Of a DNA stretch of 64,000 nt, positions 49,116 through 61,156 are shown one piece after another. The translations under genes and the position numbers were made by a program. The number at the start of each line of letters is the position of its first letter. The stretch's first letter is position 1. The notes beneath the pieces were generated by a model, which ran no database searches, was not told the DNA's origin, and was given only the letters and a program-made list of their open reading frames with translations. Origin of the DNA: Methanothrix sp. (GTDB lineage: Archaea > Halobacteriota > Methanosarcinia > Methanotrichales > Methanotrichaceae); assembly GCF_016706325.1 (NCBI RefSeq), contig NZ_JADJJX010000002.1:310001-374000 (forward strand), read 5' to 3'.

Positions 49116-52100
49116 ATTGCAAAGCTCATCCCGACGAAAAGGGAATTGAAACGCGCGACTCAAACAGGTCGTGCTTATGCTGGAAATTGCAAAGCTCATC
49201 CCGACGAAAAGGGAATTGAAACATGAATGCCATGGCTCGCTACTCCAGAAAGGATCTTTATTGCAAAGCTCATCCCGACGAAAAGGGAATTGAAACATAT
49301 TCCGAATCCATTCAGTAACCTAAGAAGCATTGCAAAGCTCATCCCGACGAAAAGGGAATTGAAAACTAGAACCATGGCATCGCAGTTTCGGACTGTAGAT
49401 ATTGCAAAGCTCATCCCGACGAAAAGGGAATTGAAACTTGTACTGCGGACCGCGATCCACGCTCAGTACGGCATTGCAAAGCTCATCCCGACGAAAAGGG
49501 AATTGAAATTTACCGGCCTAAGATGATCCGCCGACAGGCTCCAATTGCAAAGCTCATCCCGACGAAAAGGGAATTGAAACTGGTTAATGTCCATTTATTT
49601 AGAAAAGGTGCAACCCGCGTGATTGCAAAGCTCATCCCGACGAAAAGGGAATTGAAAACATTGAAACATGCATTTGAAACACTATAGGTGAGAATTAATT
49701 GCAAAGCTCATCCCGACGAAAAGGGAATTGAAACGAAGTCCCTCGGATCTAGGTTCGTTACCAACTTCCTGTTATTGCAAAGCCATCCCGACGAAAAGGG
49801 GAATTGAAACATAGTGTTATAACAGTTAGCCTGGCGCTATTATGTTGCAAAGCACATCCCGACGAAAAGGGAATTGAAACATCTCACTTTATCACCTATC
49901 CGATATTTATATCTCTTCATTGCAAAGACATCCCGACGAAAAGGGAATTGAAACACACTGCGAATGCCATAATATTCATACCGAAATATATAAGATTGCA
50001 AAGCACATCCCGACGAAAAGGGAATTGAAACGGGAACCGCGGGGGCCATTAGATCTTTGGCTGAGAATGATTGCAAAGCACATCCCGACGAAAAGGGAAT
50101 TGAAACTATTATTCGACGAGTGGCACTCCAGGTGGAAAGATGCGTGGATTGCAAAGCTCATCCCGACGAAAAGGGAATTGAAACTAGTATCCATCGAAAT
50201 CACAATTATAGAAATAGCAGTATTGCAAAGCTCATCCCGACGAAAAGGGAATTGAAACTGCGGGATTCGGGATGTATTTCGTATTTTAGCATTGCAAAGC
50301 ACATCCCGACGAAAAGGGAATTGAAACGCTATCGCCCCATTTGAAAATATCCAGATTAGATACATTGCAAAGCACATCCCGACGAAAAGGGAATTGAAAC
50401 TATATTGGTGATAGACAGCTTTTGGGTCAATGGCCATTGCAAAGCACATCCCGACGAAAAGGGAATTGAAACGTTTTCTCATGCCTATTGCTCGAAGAGC
50501 ATCGCGATATTGCAAAGCACATCCCGACGAAAAGGGAATTGAAACCTGGAACGATTGCCACACATGACGTTAAAGATATTATTGCAAAGCACATCCCGAC
50601 GAAAAGGGAATTGAAACTAGTATCCATCGAAATCACAATTATAGAAATTTTCCATTGCAAAGCACATCCCGACGAAAAGGGAATTGAAACAGTAATGCAC
50701 AAACCCAGCAGAGCTGCATTGACATCACGAAAAGGAATTGAAACTTTCAAGCGTGAGGCATACGAACTCATAGGAAGAAATTGCAAAGCACATCCCGACG
50801 AAAAGGGAATTGAAACCCTAAATTAAAATGTCTATCGTTCGTAAATGTCAACATTGCAAAGCACATCCCGACGAAAAGGGAATTGAAACTAAGAAGTTGC
50901 ACCTGTTATGTCCATTGCACAATGAATTGCAAAGCACATCCCGACGAAAAGGGAATTGAAACTATTCTAGGATGCTGGCAGATTGGACACTGTATCTCTC
51001 CGAATTGCAAAGCACATCCCGACGAAAAGGGAATTGAAACTAACCATCTTATGTCATTTTATCTTTAAGTTCAAAGCTCATCCCGACGAAAAGGGAATTG
51101 AAACCGAGAGGCGTATATCGCGGAACACGACGATAAAAATATTGCAAAGCACATCCCGACGAAAAGGGAATTGAAACTTAGTCTCCTTATACCATCAATA
51201 TTAACATTCATCATATTGCAAAGCACATCCCGACGAAAAGGGAATTGAAACTGTCGCTGACTACATCTTGGTCAAGCTCCATTAAGATTGCAAAGCACAT
51301 CCCGACGAAAAGGAATTGAAACAGCCACCAGGAGGGAAGGCAGGGCCGGGGAGGGATTGCAAAGACATCCCGACGAAAAGGGAATTGAAACTTATGCCGG
51401 CTGGAGGCGACTGCTAAATGGCCGGGCATTGCAAAGCACATCCCGACGAAAAGGGAATTGAAACCTCTTGATCACTGCTTCGAAGTATTTGTACTCTGCA
51501 GTATTGCAAAGCACATCCCGACGAAAAGGGAATTGAAACTGTAGCAGCCCAGGTACCCCCAAGTTTCTAATGAGTCTGATTGCAAAGCACATCCCGACGA
51601 AAAGGGAATTGAAACGGTCGCAGTTTCAAGGGCCTGGTTCAATAGCCGGGCCGATTGCAAAGCACATCCCGACGAAAAGGGAATTGAAACATTTTATGCG
51701 CTTCCGACTGAGCATTAAACTTAGCATTGCAAAGCACATCCCGACGAAAAGGGAATTGAAACAATTGGAAAGATACTGGCATTAGGCTATCTCCACATTG
51801 TATTGCAAAGCACATCCCGACGAAAAGGGAATTGGAAACTTGGACAGGCGATGAGAGCTTGTTTCCGATCATGGTAATTGCAAAGCACATCCCGACGAAA
51901 AGGGAATTGAAACTTTAATGCTACTTATACGGAAGTAGAATATAAATAATTGCAAAGCACATCCCGACGAAAAGGGAATTGAAACGACTACATCCGATGG
52001 TTCAGGCAAGGTATGCCTAGGATTGCAAAGCACATCCCGACGAAAAGGGAATTGAAACATCAGGCAATTCGGGATGAATATGATATTACAGATTTCATTG

Positions 52101-53933
52101 CAAAGCACATCCCGACGAAAAGGGAATTGAAACGTTAACAACTGTGATGCGTGTGAACCCAACGATCCTGATTGCAAAGCACATCCCGACGAAAAGGGAA
52201 TTGAAACTTCAATGTGTGCCGATGACGATATTAATATAAAAGAGGATTGCAAAGCACATCCCGACGAAAAGGGAATTGAAACTGTTGATAACATCTAGCA
52301 TATGATGATACATTTCTTCGAATTGCAAAGCACATCCCGACGAAAAGGGAATTGAAACGAGGAGTTCCAAGTCGCCATTAACACAAATGTTACGGATAAT
52401 TGCAAAGCACATCCCGACGAAAAAGGGAATTGAAACATTCCCGCCCACTCAAATACGCCTCAAGCGCTGCGATTGCAAAGCACATCCCGACGAAAAGGGA
52501 ATTGAAACCAAAAATAGCCCCAAGCGCCACAACTCGACTGGTGCTATTGCAAAGCACATCCCGACGAAAAGGGAATTGAAACCTGAAGACCATCGACCAG
52601 GAGGATAAGTACTTCACAATTGCAAAGCACATCCCGACGAAAAGGGAATTGAAACTATAGTACTCTTTATTCTGGTGCCATACTTGGAGAAATTGCAAAG
52701 CACATCCCGACGAAAAGGGAATTGAAACACTGTATACCTCGATGCCAGAGGCATACAACGGCATAAATTGCAAAGCACATCCCGACGAAAAGGGAATTGA
52801 AACGATTGGAACTTCAAATTGTAATCTGTAATTATATATTGCAAAGCACATCCCGACGAAAAGGGAATTGAAACCACACGCCGATTTCAGCTGAGTCCCC
52901 ATTTGGGTAGTGAATTGCAAAGCACATCCCGACGAAAAGGGAATTGAAACGCTCCATTGAAGCCTCAGCTATCTTCCTTGAAGTTTTATTGCAAAGCACA
53001 TCCCGACGAAAAGGGAATTGAAACAGCTTTAGACGCTGGAGTCGAGACGCGCTCATGGCATTGCAAAGCACATCCCGACGAAAGGAATTGACAACCCGTT
53101 GATATCCACTTCAGCCCGGGAATTGAAACCGAATACAGCTCCTGTCTGAGGCGGTTTCGTATTGCAAAGCACATCCCGACGAAAAGGGAATTGAAACGGT
53201 GGAGCCGTCAGGGCTATGCTGGATTTTTACGTCTATTGCAAAGCACATCCCGACGAAAAGGGAATTGAAACGGAAGTGGCCATAATGTCAATGGATATCG
53301 AAATTATAAATTGCAAAGCACATCCCGACGAAAAGGGAATTGAAACGGAGACAAGTCCGGTACTGGTGGCTGCGCCTAACCCAATTGCAAAGCACATCCC
53401 GACGAAAAGGGAATTGAAACGGCCTCCAGATGATATGATCAGGAGCATTGAGGAGATTGCAAAGCACATCCCGACGAAAAGGGAATTGAAACGACCCTCC
53501 CGGATGCTGATAGGCGCCTCTCTGGATATTGCAAAGCACATCCCGACGAAAAGGGAATTGAAACCATGATTACATATGCTCCGGTTGATGAAACTACGGA
53601 TAATTGCAAAGCACATCCCGACGAAAAGGGAATTGAAACTCTAATCCTAGATTTTACACTATTTATCTTGATAGTCTTATTGCAAAGCACATCCCGACGA
53701 AAAGGGAATTGAAACCTTGTCCATTCTGTTATATTGCTGTGTCTATTTCCAAGGATTGCAAAGCACATCCCGACGAAAAGGGAATTGAAACGGAAAGATG
53801 TACGGCGTGGTGGTATCCTGGCTGAAATTGCAAAGCACATCCCGACGAAAAGGGAATTGAAACGATCACGACAATGGCTACATATCCCACGAACCACATT
53901 ATTGCAAAGCACATCCCGACGAAAAGGGAATTG

Positions 53934-54959
53934 GTACGTGTTTAGCTCTCACATGGTTCTTAATATTTTCCCACCACGCCGAAATAAATTAGACCGGAAA
54001 AATTAAGTAATATTATGTCAATAATCTTTAATTGAGAGTATGGACCAATCAGAGATCATCCGTCAACTTCAAGCTCAAAATGAGCAATTAAGGCTTGAGA
54101 ATGAATTTCTCAAAGCCAGGATCCGTGAGCTGGAAGCCCGTTTAGCTCAATATGAAAATGCCCATACTCCGCCAAGCCTGCGACGTGGCCGCAATCGCAA
54201 AAAGGATAAGACCAACAAGGAAAGCCGGAGCCAAAAGTCGGGCGGTAACCAGACCCTCAGCTATCCCGGATAGCCAGGTTGAGGTTACAGCCGATCGATG
54301 CCCGGATTGCGGAGCAAAGCTTGCCCTTCCTTTTCGATTTGAGTCTAAGATTATCGAGGAAATTCCTGAACCACAGCCTGTCACAGTCACTGAATACAAA
54401 ATAGCCCATTACGTTTGTCCATGTTGTCGGAAGGAGGTCGTTGCATCCGATCCAAATTGCCCACATGAAGGCAAATTCGGAAACAACGTTATTGCGCAGG
54501 CGACGCTTATGAGATACGCGGATAGGTTGCCTCACAGAAAGATTCAGGATGCTCTGAAGAGAATGCATGGCCTGGTATTAAGCCCTGCTACGATATTTGA
54601 TCTGACTCGTCGCGCTGGGGAAGCAGTTAGGCCGGAATACGATGCCATCTTGGAAAGGATTCGTGGTGCTCCGATTCTTTACATAGATGAGACGGGGATT
54701 CATGTTCAGGGAGAAAAGCACTGGATCTGGGCGTTTACTACTCCGTTTGAGACCTTTTTTGTCATTCGAAAGAGTCGAGGAACGAATGTCCTGATAGAAG
54801 TCCTTACGCGGAAGTTCAAGGGGATAATTGTATGTGACGGATGGAAACCTTATGCTAGATTCACAAAAGGTTGCAGCGATGTTGGCTGACAACATGGGGA
54901 CAGAGAGGATTGGATTGCCTCCAAATGCTAACCATAAGGCTGGCCAGCTAAACACGTAC
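53934..54959 (+). mobile_element. IS66-family element inserted in a CRISPR repeat
   Basis: Perfect 14-bp inverted ends, GTACGTGTTTAGCT (53934-53947) and AGCTAAACACGTAC (54946-54959), bound the element. The host repeat is interrupted after ...GGGAATTG (53926-53933), and GGGAATTG is repeated at 54960-54967 before AAAC, an 8-bp target duplication as expected for IS66. At 1,026 bp it is short, and the transposase lacks its C-terminal third, so it is an internally deleted, non-autonomous copy. Confidence 0.93.
54040..54889 (+). pseudogene. IS66-type transposase, frameshifted and C-terminally deleted
   Basis: The first frame (54040 to about 54230) encodes a leucine-zipper-like coiled coil (IIRQLQAQNEQLRLENEFLK) and a basic linker (SLRRGRNRKKDKTNKE). 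A frameshift near 54225-54240 leads to the second frame with the zinc finger CPDCGAKL...CPCC, DRLPHRKIQDALKRMHGLVL, LYIDETGIHVQGEKHWIWAF (first catalytic Asp) and IIVCDGWKPYARF (second Asp). The region with the catalytic Glu is missing; the DNA jumps from codon KGC to the last 30 codons (NANHKAGQLNTY), in another frame. It cannot be active by itself. Confidence 0.88.
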
Positions 54960-57900
54960 GGGAATTGAAACCTCTCCATCCCGAGGGTAACAAATGCCGC
55001 CAATTGTATTGCAAAGCACATCCCGACGAAAAGGGAATTGAAACTATTTGTAATGTTGATGTTACTTCAGAGTTTACCTGTGAATTGCAAAGCACATCCC
55101 GACGAAAAGGAATTGAAGACGAGTCTTAGCCCACGATTGCAAAGCACATCCCGACGAAAAGGGAATTGAAACTGCACTTGCAGGCCTGGAACCCCGCGCG
55201 TCTATGCGATTGCAAAGCACATCCCGACGAAAAGGGAATTGAAACAGGTCCAACATATTTTGAACTGTATCCGCATTTAGCATTGCAAAGCACATCCCGA
55301 CGAAAAGGGAATTGAAACTCGTCTACAAGTTGGCGACCTGGCGTCTGGCAAAGTCATTGCAAAGCACATCCCGACGAAAAGGGAATTGAAACTAGACCCA
55401 ACAATTGCCGCGATGTGACAGATTGTATTATTATTGCAAAGCACATCCCGACGAAAAGGAATTGAAACATTTCCCGTCGAAATTGGCCCAGCGTTCACGA
55501 ACTACATTGCAAAGCACATCCCGACGAAAAGGAATTGAAACCAAATCTGGAGTTATCTTGTCAACAAGCTTACGCTCCTATTGCAAAGCACATCCCGACG
55601 AAAAGGGAATTGAAACTGCGTTGTTCCTTTCGCAGAATGTTTATGTGCACCACCTAATTGCAAAGCACATCCCGACGAAAAGGGAATTGAAACTTTTTTC
55701 CAGTGGCATACAAATGAAACCAACTCTGGTGATTGCAAAGCACATCCCGACGAAAAGGGAATTGAAACATGAATTGGCGTTCCCGAAGACACGCCAACTA
55801 TCAAGTCAATTGCAAAGCACATCCCGACGAAAAGGGAATTGAAACGCGAATATTTTTGATGTATCCAGTTTTCAAGTTTATATTGCAAAGCACATCCCGA
55901 CGAAAAGGGAATTGGAAACTTTTTTCCAGTGGCATACAAATGAAACCAACTCTGGTGATTGCAAAGCACATCCCGACGAAAAGGGAATTGAAACATGAAT
56001 TGGCGTTCCCGAAGACACGCCAACTATCAAGTCAATTGCAAAGCACATCCCGACGAAAAGGGAATTGAAACTGGATGATCCGCCATTGTCCTTGAACCCT
56101 TGGAATTGACCGATTGCAAAGCACATCCCGACGAAAAGGGAATTGAAACAGAAATATCCAATCGGCAGGATAAAGAGAGACTCTATTGCAAAGCACATCC
56201 CGACGAAAAGGGAATTGAAACAGATGGTCTGAAGGCTGATCACGCAAACCTCTTGGTACCATTGCAAAGCACATCCCGACGAAAAGGGAATTGAAACACC
56301 TGCTTGCCGCAGACGTCTTCCGTATCTACAAGAATTGCAAAGCACATCCCGACGAAAAGGGAATTGAAACGAGGATCCAAAGGCTATACGGATGTTGCCC
56401 AGGTGCTCGATTGCAAAGCACATCCCGACGAAAAGGGAATTGAAACTTGTAAGGATCCTTGGTAATGCTTACGATTTTGTTGAATTGCAAAGCACATCCC
56501 GACGAAAAGGGAATTGAAACGGCCCGACCTCATAGCCCATATACAGGCCAAAACAGGATTGCAAAGCACATCCCGACGAAAAGGGAATTGAAACGTGACG
56601 TGTTCAAGATCGCCCTGCCGAACGTGATCAGGATTGCAAAGCACATCCCGACGAAAAGGGAATTGAAACCTTCGAGCTGGCTTGGCGACAAGCCGCTCAA
56701 TTGCTGAAATTGCAAAGCACATCCCGACGAAAAGGGAATTGAAACTTTCTTACTCACCTCATAGATGATCTTTAGATCTTAAACATTGCAAAGCACATCC
56801 CGACGAAAAGGGAATTGAAACTGGCAACTTCTGTGGCTTGTTTGATGAGCACCGCCGTTCCGGATTGCAAAGCACATCCCGACGAAAAGGGAATTGAAAC
56901 GCCCGTATGGCTATTATCCCGGATACGGCAATATTATCTATTGCAAAGCACATCCCGACGAAAAGGGAATTGAAACGATGACTCCGGGACAGACATGATA
57001 ACCAAAGGGGTGAATTGCAAAGCACATCCCGACGAAAAGGGAATTGAAACTATGAGTTGAAGAACGATAAAAGTTAATGCGGTTATCATTGCAAAGCACA
57101 TCCCGACGAAAAGGGAATTGAAACTCTTCTGCAAGCAGATGCGCTTACCCTTTCCGAAGCTAATTGCAAAGCACATCCCGACGAAAAGGGAATTGAAACT
57201 TCACGTCGAGGTCGCATACGACACCGACACCAGGATTGCAAAGCACATCCCGACGAAAAGGGAATTGAAACCCGTGGAGAGTGGAGGATATGCCTCGGAA
57301 GAGGCAATTGCAAAGCACATCCCGACGAAAAGGGAATTGAAACTCAGTTGTATAAGACCGTACAAAGTTCTTTACTTCAACATTGCAAAGCACATCCCGA
57401 CGAAAAGGGAATTGAAACAGGTACCACGAGGGGATGATGGGCGGTATCTATGGCATTGCAAAGCTCATCCCGACGAAAAGGGAATTGAAACTTTGGCTGT
57501 TAATAATGGCGTTCACTTTTGGTTTTGTATTGCAAAGCACATCCCGACGAAAAGGGAATTGAAACATCGTTCCAAGCCTGGAGGTTTTGCCCGCGCCGGC
57601 CAGATTGCAAAGCACATCCCGACGAAAAGGGAATTGGGAAAATAGGCGTGCTGTAGCGCGCCGGCTCGATGATTGCAAAGCACATCCCGACGAAAAGGGA
57701 ATTGAAACTAATATCCCAGATGGAGGACCAGTAATGAGTGTACCATTGCAAAGCTCATCCCGACGAAAAGGGAATTGAAACGGATTCAAGGCGATATGAA
57801 TCACGGGATCGATGCCATAATTGCAAAGCACATCCCGACGAAAAGGGAATTGAAACAACACAGCAACAATCCACAGCCGGACACTTATTCAGGAGAATTG

Positions 57901-58044
57901 CAAAGCACATCCCGACGAAAAGGGAATTGAAACAGATCTTCTTATCCTCCCTGGCTAATCTGGATCTCAACATTGCAAAGCACATCCCGACGAAAAGGGG
58001 ATTGAAGCACCGGGAGGGGGATGAGCACAGACAACCGAATTATT

Positions 58045-60426
58045 CTAACTGCGCCTCAAGTCAAGGCCAAATTCTGAGCTATAATCGGCATCAACAATCT
58101 TTATCTTTCTATCATCATCTTCGTGGGCCTGTCCTTTATTCTTTAATCGCATAAACTGGCTCCATCGAATTGAAACAAGCATCTGGCTTGCCTCTAATGG
58201 GCTGTCTTCAAGAGCTTTGTCGTATTCGCTCGATAGACATGCAGGTAATACTTCAACACTATCAAACGCTCGATAAAACTCATCCTCTAGCCCTTCATCT
58301 GAATTGAAGGCACGAAGATTAAGCAGAACGCCTTCCCAAAACTCATTATACGTATCCTGGTATTCATTATTCCAATCTTCTGCAATTTCGCCTTGATAGA
58401 TTTCATCAAGCCAATCGGACAGTTTGGCTTCGTCGATAAGCATACCGTTATTTTTTTCCAGAACTTTCAATGATGCTTGTACCAATGCTTCATCATAGAT
58501 CATCTGACCATCTGCAGGCTCTCGGAAGACATAAACCGGCGAGAACGATTTCAATCTCCGTCGATTCACCCGTCCAAAACGTTGCAGCAATGCCTCTAGC
58601 GGAGCAGGATCCGTATAAATCACATCTAAGTCGATATCCAGGCTGACCTCGACGACCTGTGTTGCTATCAGTAAAATCGCTTCTCTTTGGCTAGAATTCG
58701 ATCCAGTAGCCTGGCGCACTTTTGTCTCCTTGTCCAGCCGATCCTTCCCATTGAAACGACCATGAAGCAGGACGATCTCAACTTCAGAACCTGATTTCTT
58801 TAGTATATTATTAAGCTCGGTATATGCGTCCTGCGCTCTCCTAACCGTATTGCAGCATACCAATATGGATTGTTCTTCTTGGATAGACTTGGCGATTTCA
58901 TTTAATATCCCTGGACTTAGCAGATCACCATCCCTCAGTACGAGTCTATGGCGCTGAAATCTAGCATATAAGTCCGCCGATGCATGGCTCATGGAACATT
59001 CTCCCAGGGCATCCTCCAAACGATTGCGCAATAGGCTTGGCAGAGTTGCGGACATTACTAAAAATCTGGCACCAAAATTTTCTCTGAGATATTTTACAGT
59101 GGCGAGGATCAATGCCAATCGCTTAGCTTCATAGGCATGAACTTCATCTAAGATGAATACTGCATTAAAACAATCTGAGAGCAATGATTCATATCCCTTT
59201 AGGCAATAAGGCCCTTTCAGAATCTGGTAAGGGCTTAGAACACGAACCGGGTAATAATTTAGACGGGCTAAATTGTTGAGCCATTTTGCAGAACGTGCGG
59301 CTTTTTCGGGAGATTTATCTTCAAGCATTCTCCTGTAGTATGCTAATGTACTTCTGCTGTGCTCCAGGCCAACTTGACCAGGGAATACACCATTTTTTGA
59401 ATTATTCAAACGATCATACATGGCATTCATGCTGGCCTGAAAGGGCAAGGTGTAATAAAGACGGGGAACCGGTTGTCCATTCTCAGCTTGAGCTACTGCC
59501 CAAAGCAATGATGCTTCTGTCTTGCCGCTACCTGTAGGCGCCATCAGTATTGCCGATCCATGGCATTTCATACAATCTGTTTGATGAGAATAGGGACTGT
59601 AAGACGCTCCTGCTGCAGAGCTCCACAGCTCTAGCAATTTATCGGGTCCAGCCAGGTTTGATGAAGGCAATTCTCCTGTGTGAGCAGATGCGAGATGGTC
59701 AGAAGATATGATATACCCTCTCAATGCAATCGTGCTTATGAAAACAGGCTGCTCCCCTCTTCGATCGATGTTTCTGATCCAACGCTGATATGTATTTAGC
59801 CATTTTCGGATGCTTGCTGGACCCTGACTTTTTATGATGCCAATTGCCTCAGACTGAGGCGGCAAAGCAATAGCTTTTATTCCTCTTTTATTGAGATTTA
59901 GATCATCGATCCAAGTCTGCTGGCATTTTATCAGCCAATCCCACATCCCGATTAATGTAGCATCATCAATTTCTGCAACCATATTAGCCAAAAAATTGTT
60001 ATAAGGATCGCTCCTTTCGCTGTATGCAAATTGAATCTCCTTTGCATCTTTATGATGTGAAACAATGGCCGCTGCCACCCAAATGCGTTCTTCATCAGTT
60101 AACCCTTCAGCTATCCATTCAAGAAACATTAGCGACAGCACTTCATGCCGATGAGGCCAACGCTTGCCACCTCGCAGCATTTCCTGAAAACCCTTTGCAG
60201 CCTTGCCAAAGTCGTGAAGAAAACCCGCCCAGAAAAGACAGTTCCAGAGATCTGGAAAGCCAATTTGCTCTGGCAAATTTGGGCGCAAATAAATTGTCTC
60301 TGATAATCTCTCCAGCAGGCTCCAAGTATGTTGGGTCAGAAGCTCTGGCTTTTCATCCCGCCCCTTCAATGCACTCTTTGCCCAGATGTCACTCATTCCA
60401 TCAGGCCAAACTCGGCTGATCATCAT
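58045..60426 (-). CDS. cas3: Cas3 helicase-nuclease, type I-B operon
   Basis: The intact Cas3 has about 793 residues. The HD nuclease comes first (LTQHTWSLLERLSETIYL, AGFLHDFGKAAKGFQEML, HRHEVLSLMFLEW, SHHKD), followed by the SF2 helicase: ILMAPTGSGKTEASLLWA, RLYYTLPFQASMNAMYDRL, AVFILDEVHAYE (DEVH), LVMSATLP, LVCCNTV, LIATQVVEVSLDID and LLQRFGRVNRR. After Cascade binds a protospacer, Cas3 is recruited to shred the DNA. The start is taken at 60426, just after GGAG; it overlaps the cas5 end by about 25 bases, so translation is coupled. The gene ends 36 bases from the far end of array 2, pointing toward it. Confidence 0.94.
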   Translation of the reverse strand: MMISRVWPDGMSDIWAKSALKGRDEKPELLTQHTWSLLERLSETIYLRPNLPEQIGFPDLWNCLFWAGFLHDFGKAAKGFQEMLRGGKRWPHRHEVLSLMFLEWIAEGLTDEERIWVAAAIVSHHKDAKEIQFAYSERSDPYNNFLANMVAEIDDATLIGMWDWLIKCQQTWIDDLNLNKRGIKAIALPPQSEAIGIIKSQGPASIRKWLNTYQRWIRNIDRRGEQPVFISTIALRGYIISSDHLASAHTGELPSSNLAGPDKLLELWSSAAGASYSPYSHQTDCMKCHGSAILMAPTGSGKTEASLLWAVAQAENGQPVPRLYYTLPFQASMNAMYDRLNNSKNGVFPGQVGLEHSRSTLAYYRRMLEDKSPEKAARSAKWLNNLARLNYYPVRVLSPYQILKGPYCLKGYESLLSDCFNAVFILDEVHAYEAKRLALILATVKYLRENFGARFLVMSATLPSLLRNRLEDALGECSMSHASADLYARFQRHRLVLRDGDLLSPGILNEIAKSIQEEQSILVCCNTVRRAQDAYTELNNILKKSGSEVEIVLLHGRFNGKDRLDKETKVRQATGSNSSQREAILLIATQVVEVSLDIDLDVIYTDPAPLEALLQRFGRVNRRRLKSFSPVYVFREPADGQMIYDEALVQASLKVLEKNNGMLIDEAKLSDWLDEIYQGEIAEDWNNEYQDTYNEFWEGVLLNLRAFNSDEGLEDEFYRAFDSVEVLPACLSSEYDKALEDSPLEASQMLVSIRWSQFMRLKNKGQAHEDDDRKIKIVDADYSSEFGLDLRRS

Positions 60427-61147
60427 ATTCTCCAACAAAATTATGGAACCACAATCCAAGATGAGCATTTTCTATTTGTGGCGAAGTGGGATCGATCAAG
60501 AAATTGTTATACTCTGGATGATCTTCGTATCGAATAAATTCCGTATTATTTATACGGCGGTTGAGTATCACGTACCTTGCAAAGGTTGGCTGCCTGCCGT
60601 TTGCATAGTCGAGATATCGAGGCATTAATGCCACGTACCCTCGCCCCATCCTGAGCATCATCTTGTAGGGCGCAAGAGTGTGTTCAAAATAGGCTCTCTC
60701 CGCCTTTTCCAGTTCTAATACGCTAACGCTGGTATACGAAAATAAATCCTGCGATCGTCCTAAAACCACTGGATAGAATGGGCTTTTAAAAGCGCATTGC
60801 CATTCAGGTTTATTTAAGTATAACACCAATTTGGGCTTGAAAAGCATACTTCGCTTAAAAGGATTGACTGTACCCGCCAGAACCTTTGGAGTCTTCGTTC
60901 CAGGAAGGTTTCCAGTGGACGGCGCCAGTACGTGAATATGTTCAACATCATCAAACGAGCCTTTATGCGAAAAATGATAGGCAAACTCTATCCCATTTGG
61001 CTCGATCCACTCGCCCATTGCACTGCATATAAGCCCATAAATGGTTGCAGGTGGTGGCATTTCGAAAGTAGGATGGATGCCCTGCATGAAATGAGGGTAG
61101 CGGAAAGATGTCGTCAATCCTTCCGCTACTATCTTTAATACCTTCAT
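60401..61147 (-). CDS. cas5: Cas5 subunit of type I-B Cascade
   Basis: Cas5 is the RAMP protein that holds the 5' handle of the crRNA. The 248-residue protein has the family opening LKIVAEGLTTSFRYPHFMQG followed by PTFEMPPPATIYGLICSAMG, and LVLYLNKPEWQCAFKSPFYP with VLGRSQDLFSY further on. No catalytic His pattern is visible, consistent with a structural role where Cas6 makes the crRNA. It lies 9 bases downstream of cas7 and overlaps cas3, so it is in the middle of the leftward operon. Confidence 0.92.
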   Translation of the reverse strand: MKVLKIVAEGLTTSFRYPHFMQGIHPTFEMPPPATIYGLICSAMGEWIEPNGIEFAYHFSHKGSFDDVEHIHVLAPSTGNLPGTKTPKVLAGTVNPFKRSMLFKPKLVLYLNKPEWQCAFKSPFYPVVLGRSQDLFSYTSVSVLELEKAERAYFEHTLAPYKMMLRMGRGYVALMPRYLDYANGRQPTFARYVILNRRINNTEFIRYEDHPEYNNFLIDPTSPQIENAHLGLWFHNFVGEYDDQPSLA

Positions 61148-61156
61148 CTGAGACCC

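Larger units (their letters stand above)
49116..58008 (+). CRISPR. CRISPR array 2, about 108 repeats of 37 bp, split by an IS
   Basis: The repeat starts ATTGCAAAGC, has A or T at position 11, and ends GACGAAAAGGGAATTGAAAC; the orientation is rightward from the leader at 48870-49115. Spacers are mostly 34-38 bp. The first nine repeats and a few later ones (50148, 50222, about 51069, 57455, 57745) have T at position 11, the rest A. The last repeat (57972) is degenerate (GGGGATTGAAGC), as expected at the old end. Damaged repeats occur near 50718, 53060-53129, 55084 and 57604. An IS66-type element occupies 53934-54959 inside a repeat. Two adjacent spacers are duplicated (55694-55808 and 55920-56034). 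Confidence 0.98.

Noticed and set aside
49035..57985. Open frames across array 2 repeating IAKHIPTKRELK or FNSLFVGMCFAI
   Set aside because: They are also CRISPR repeat translations and not genes.
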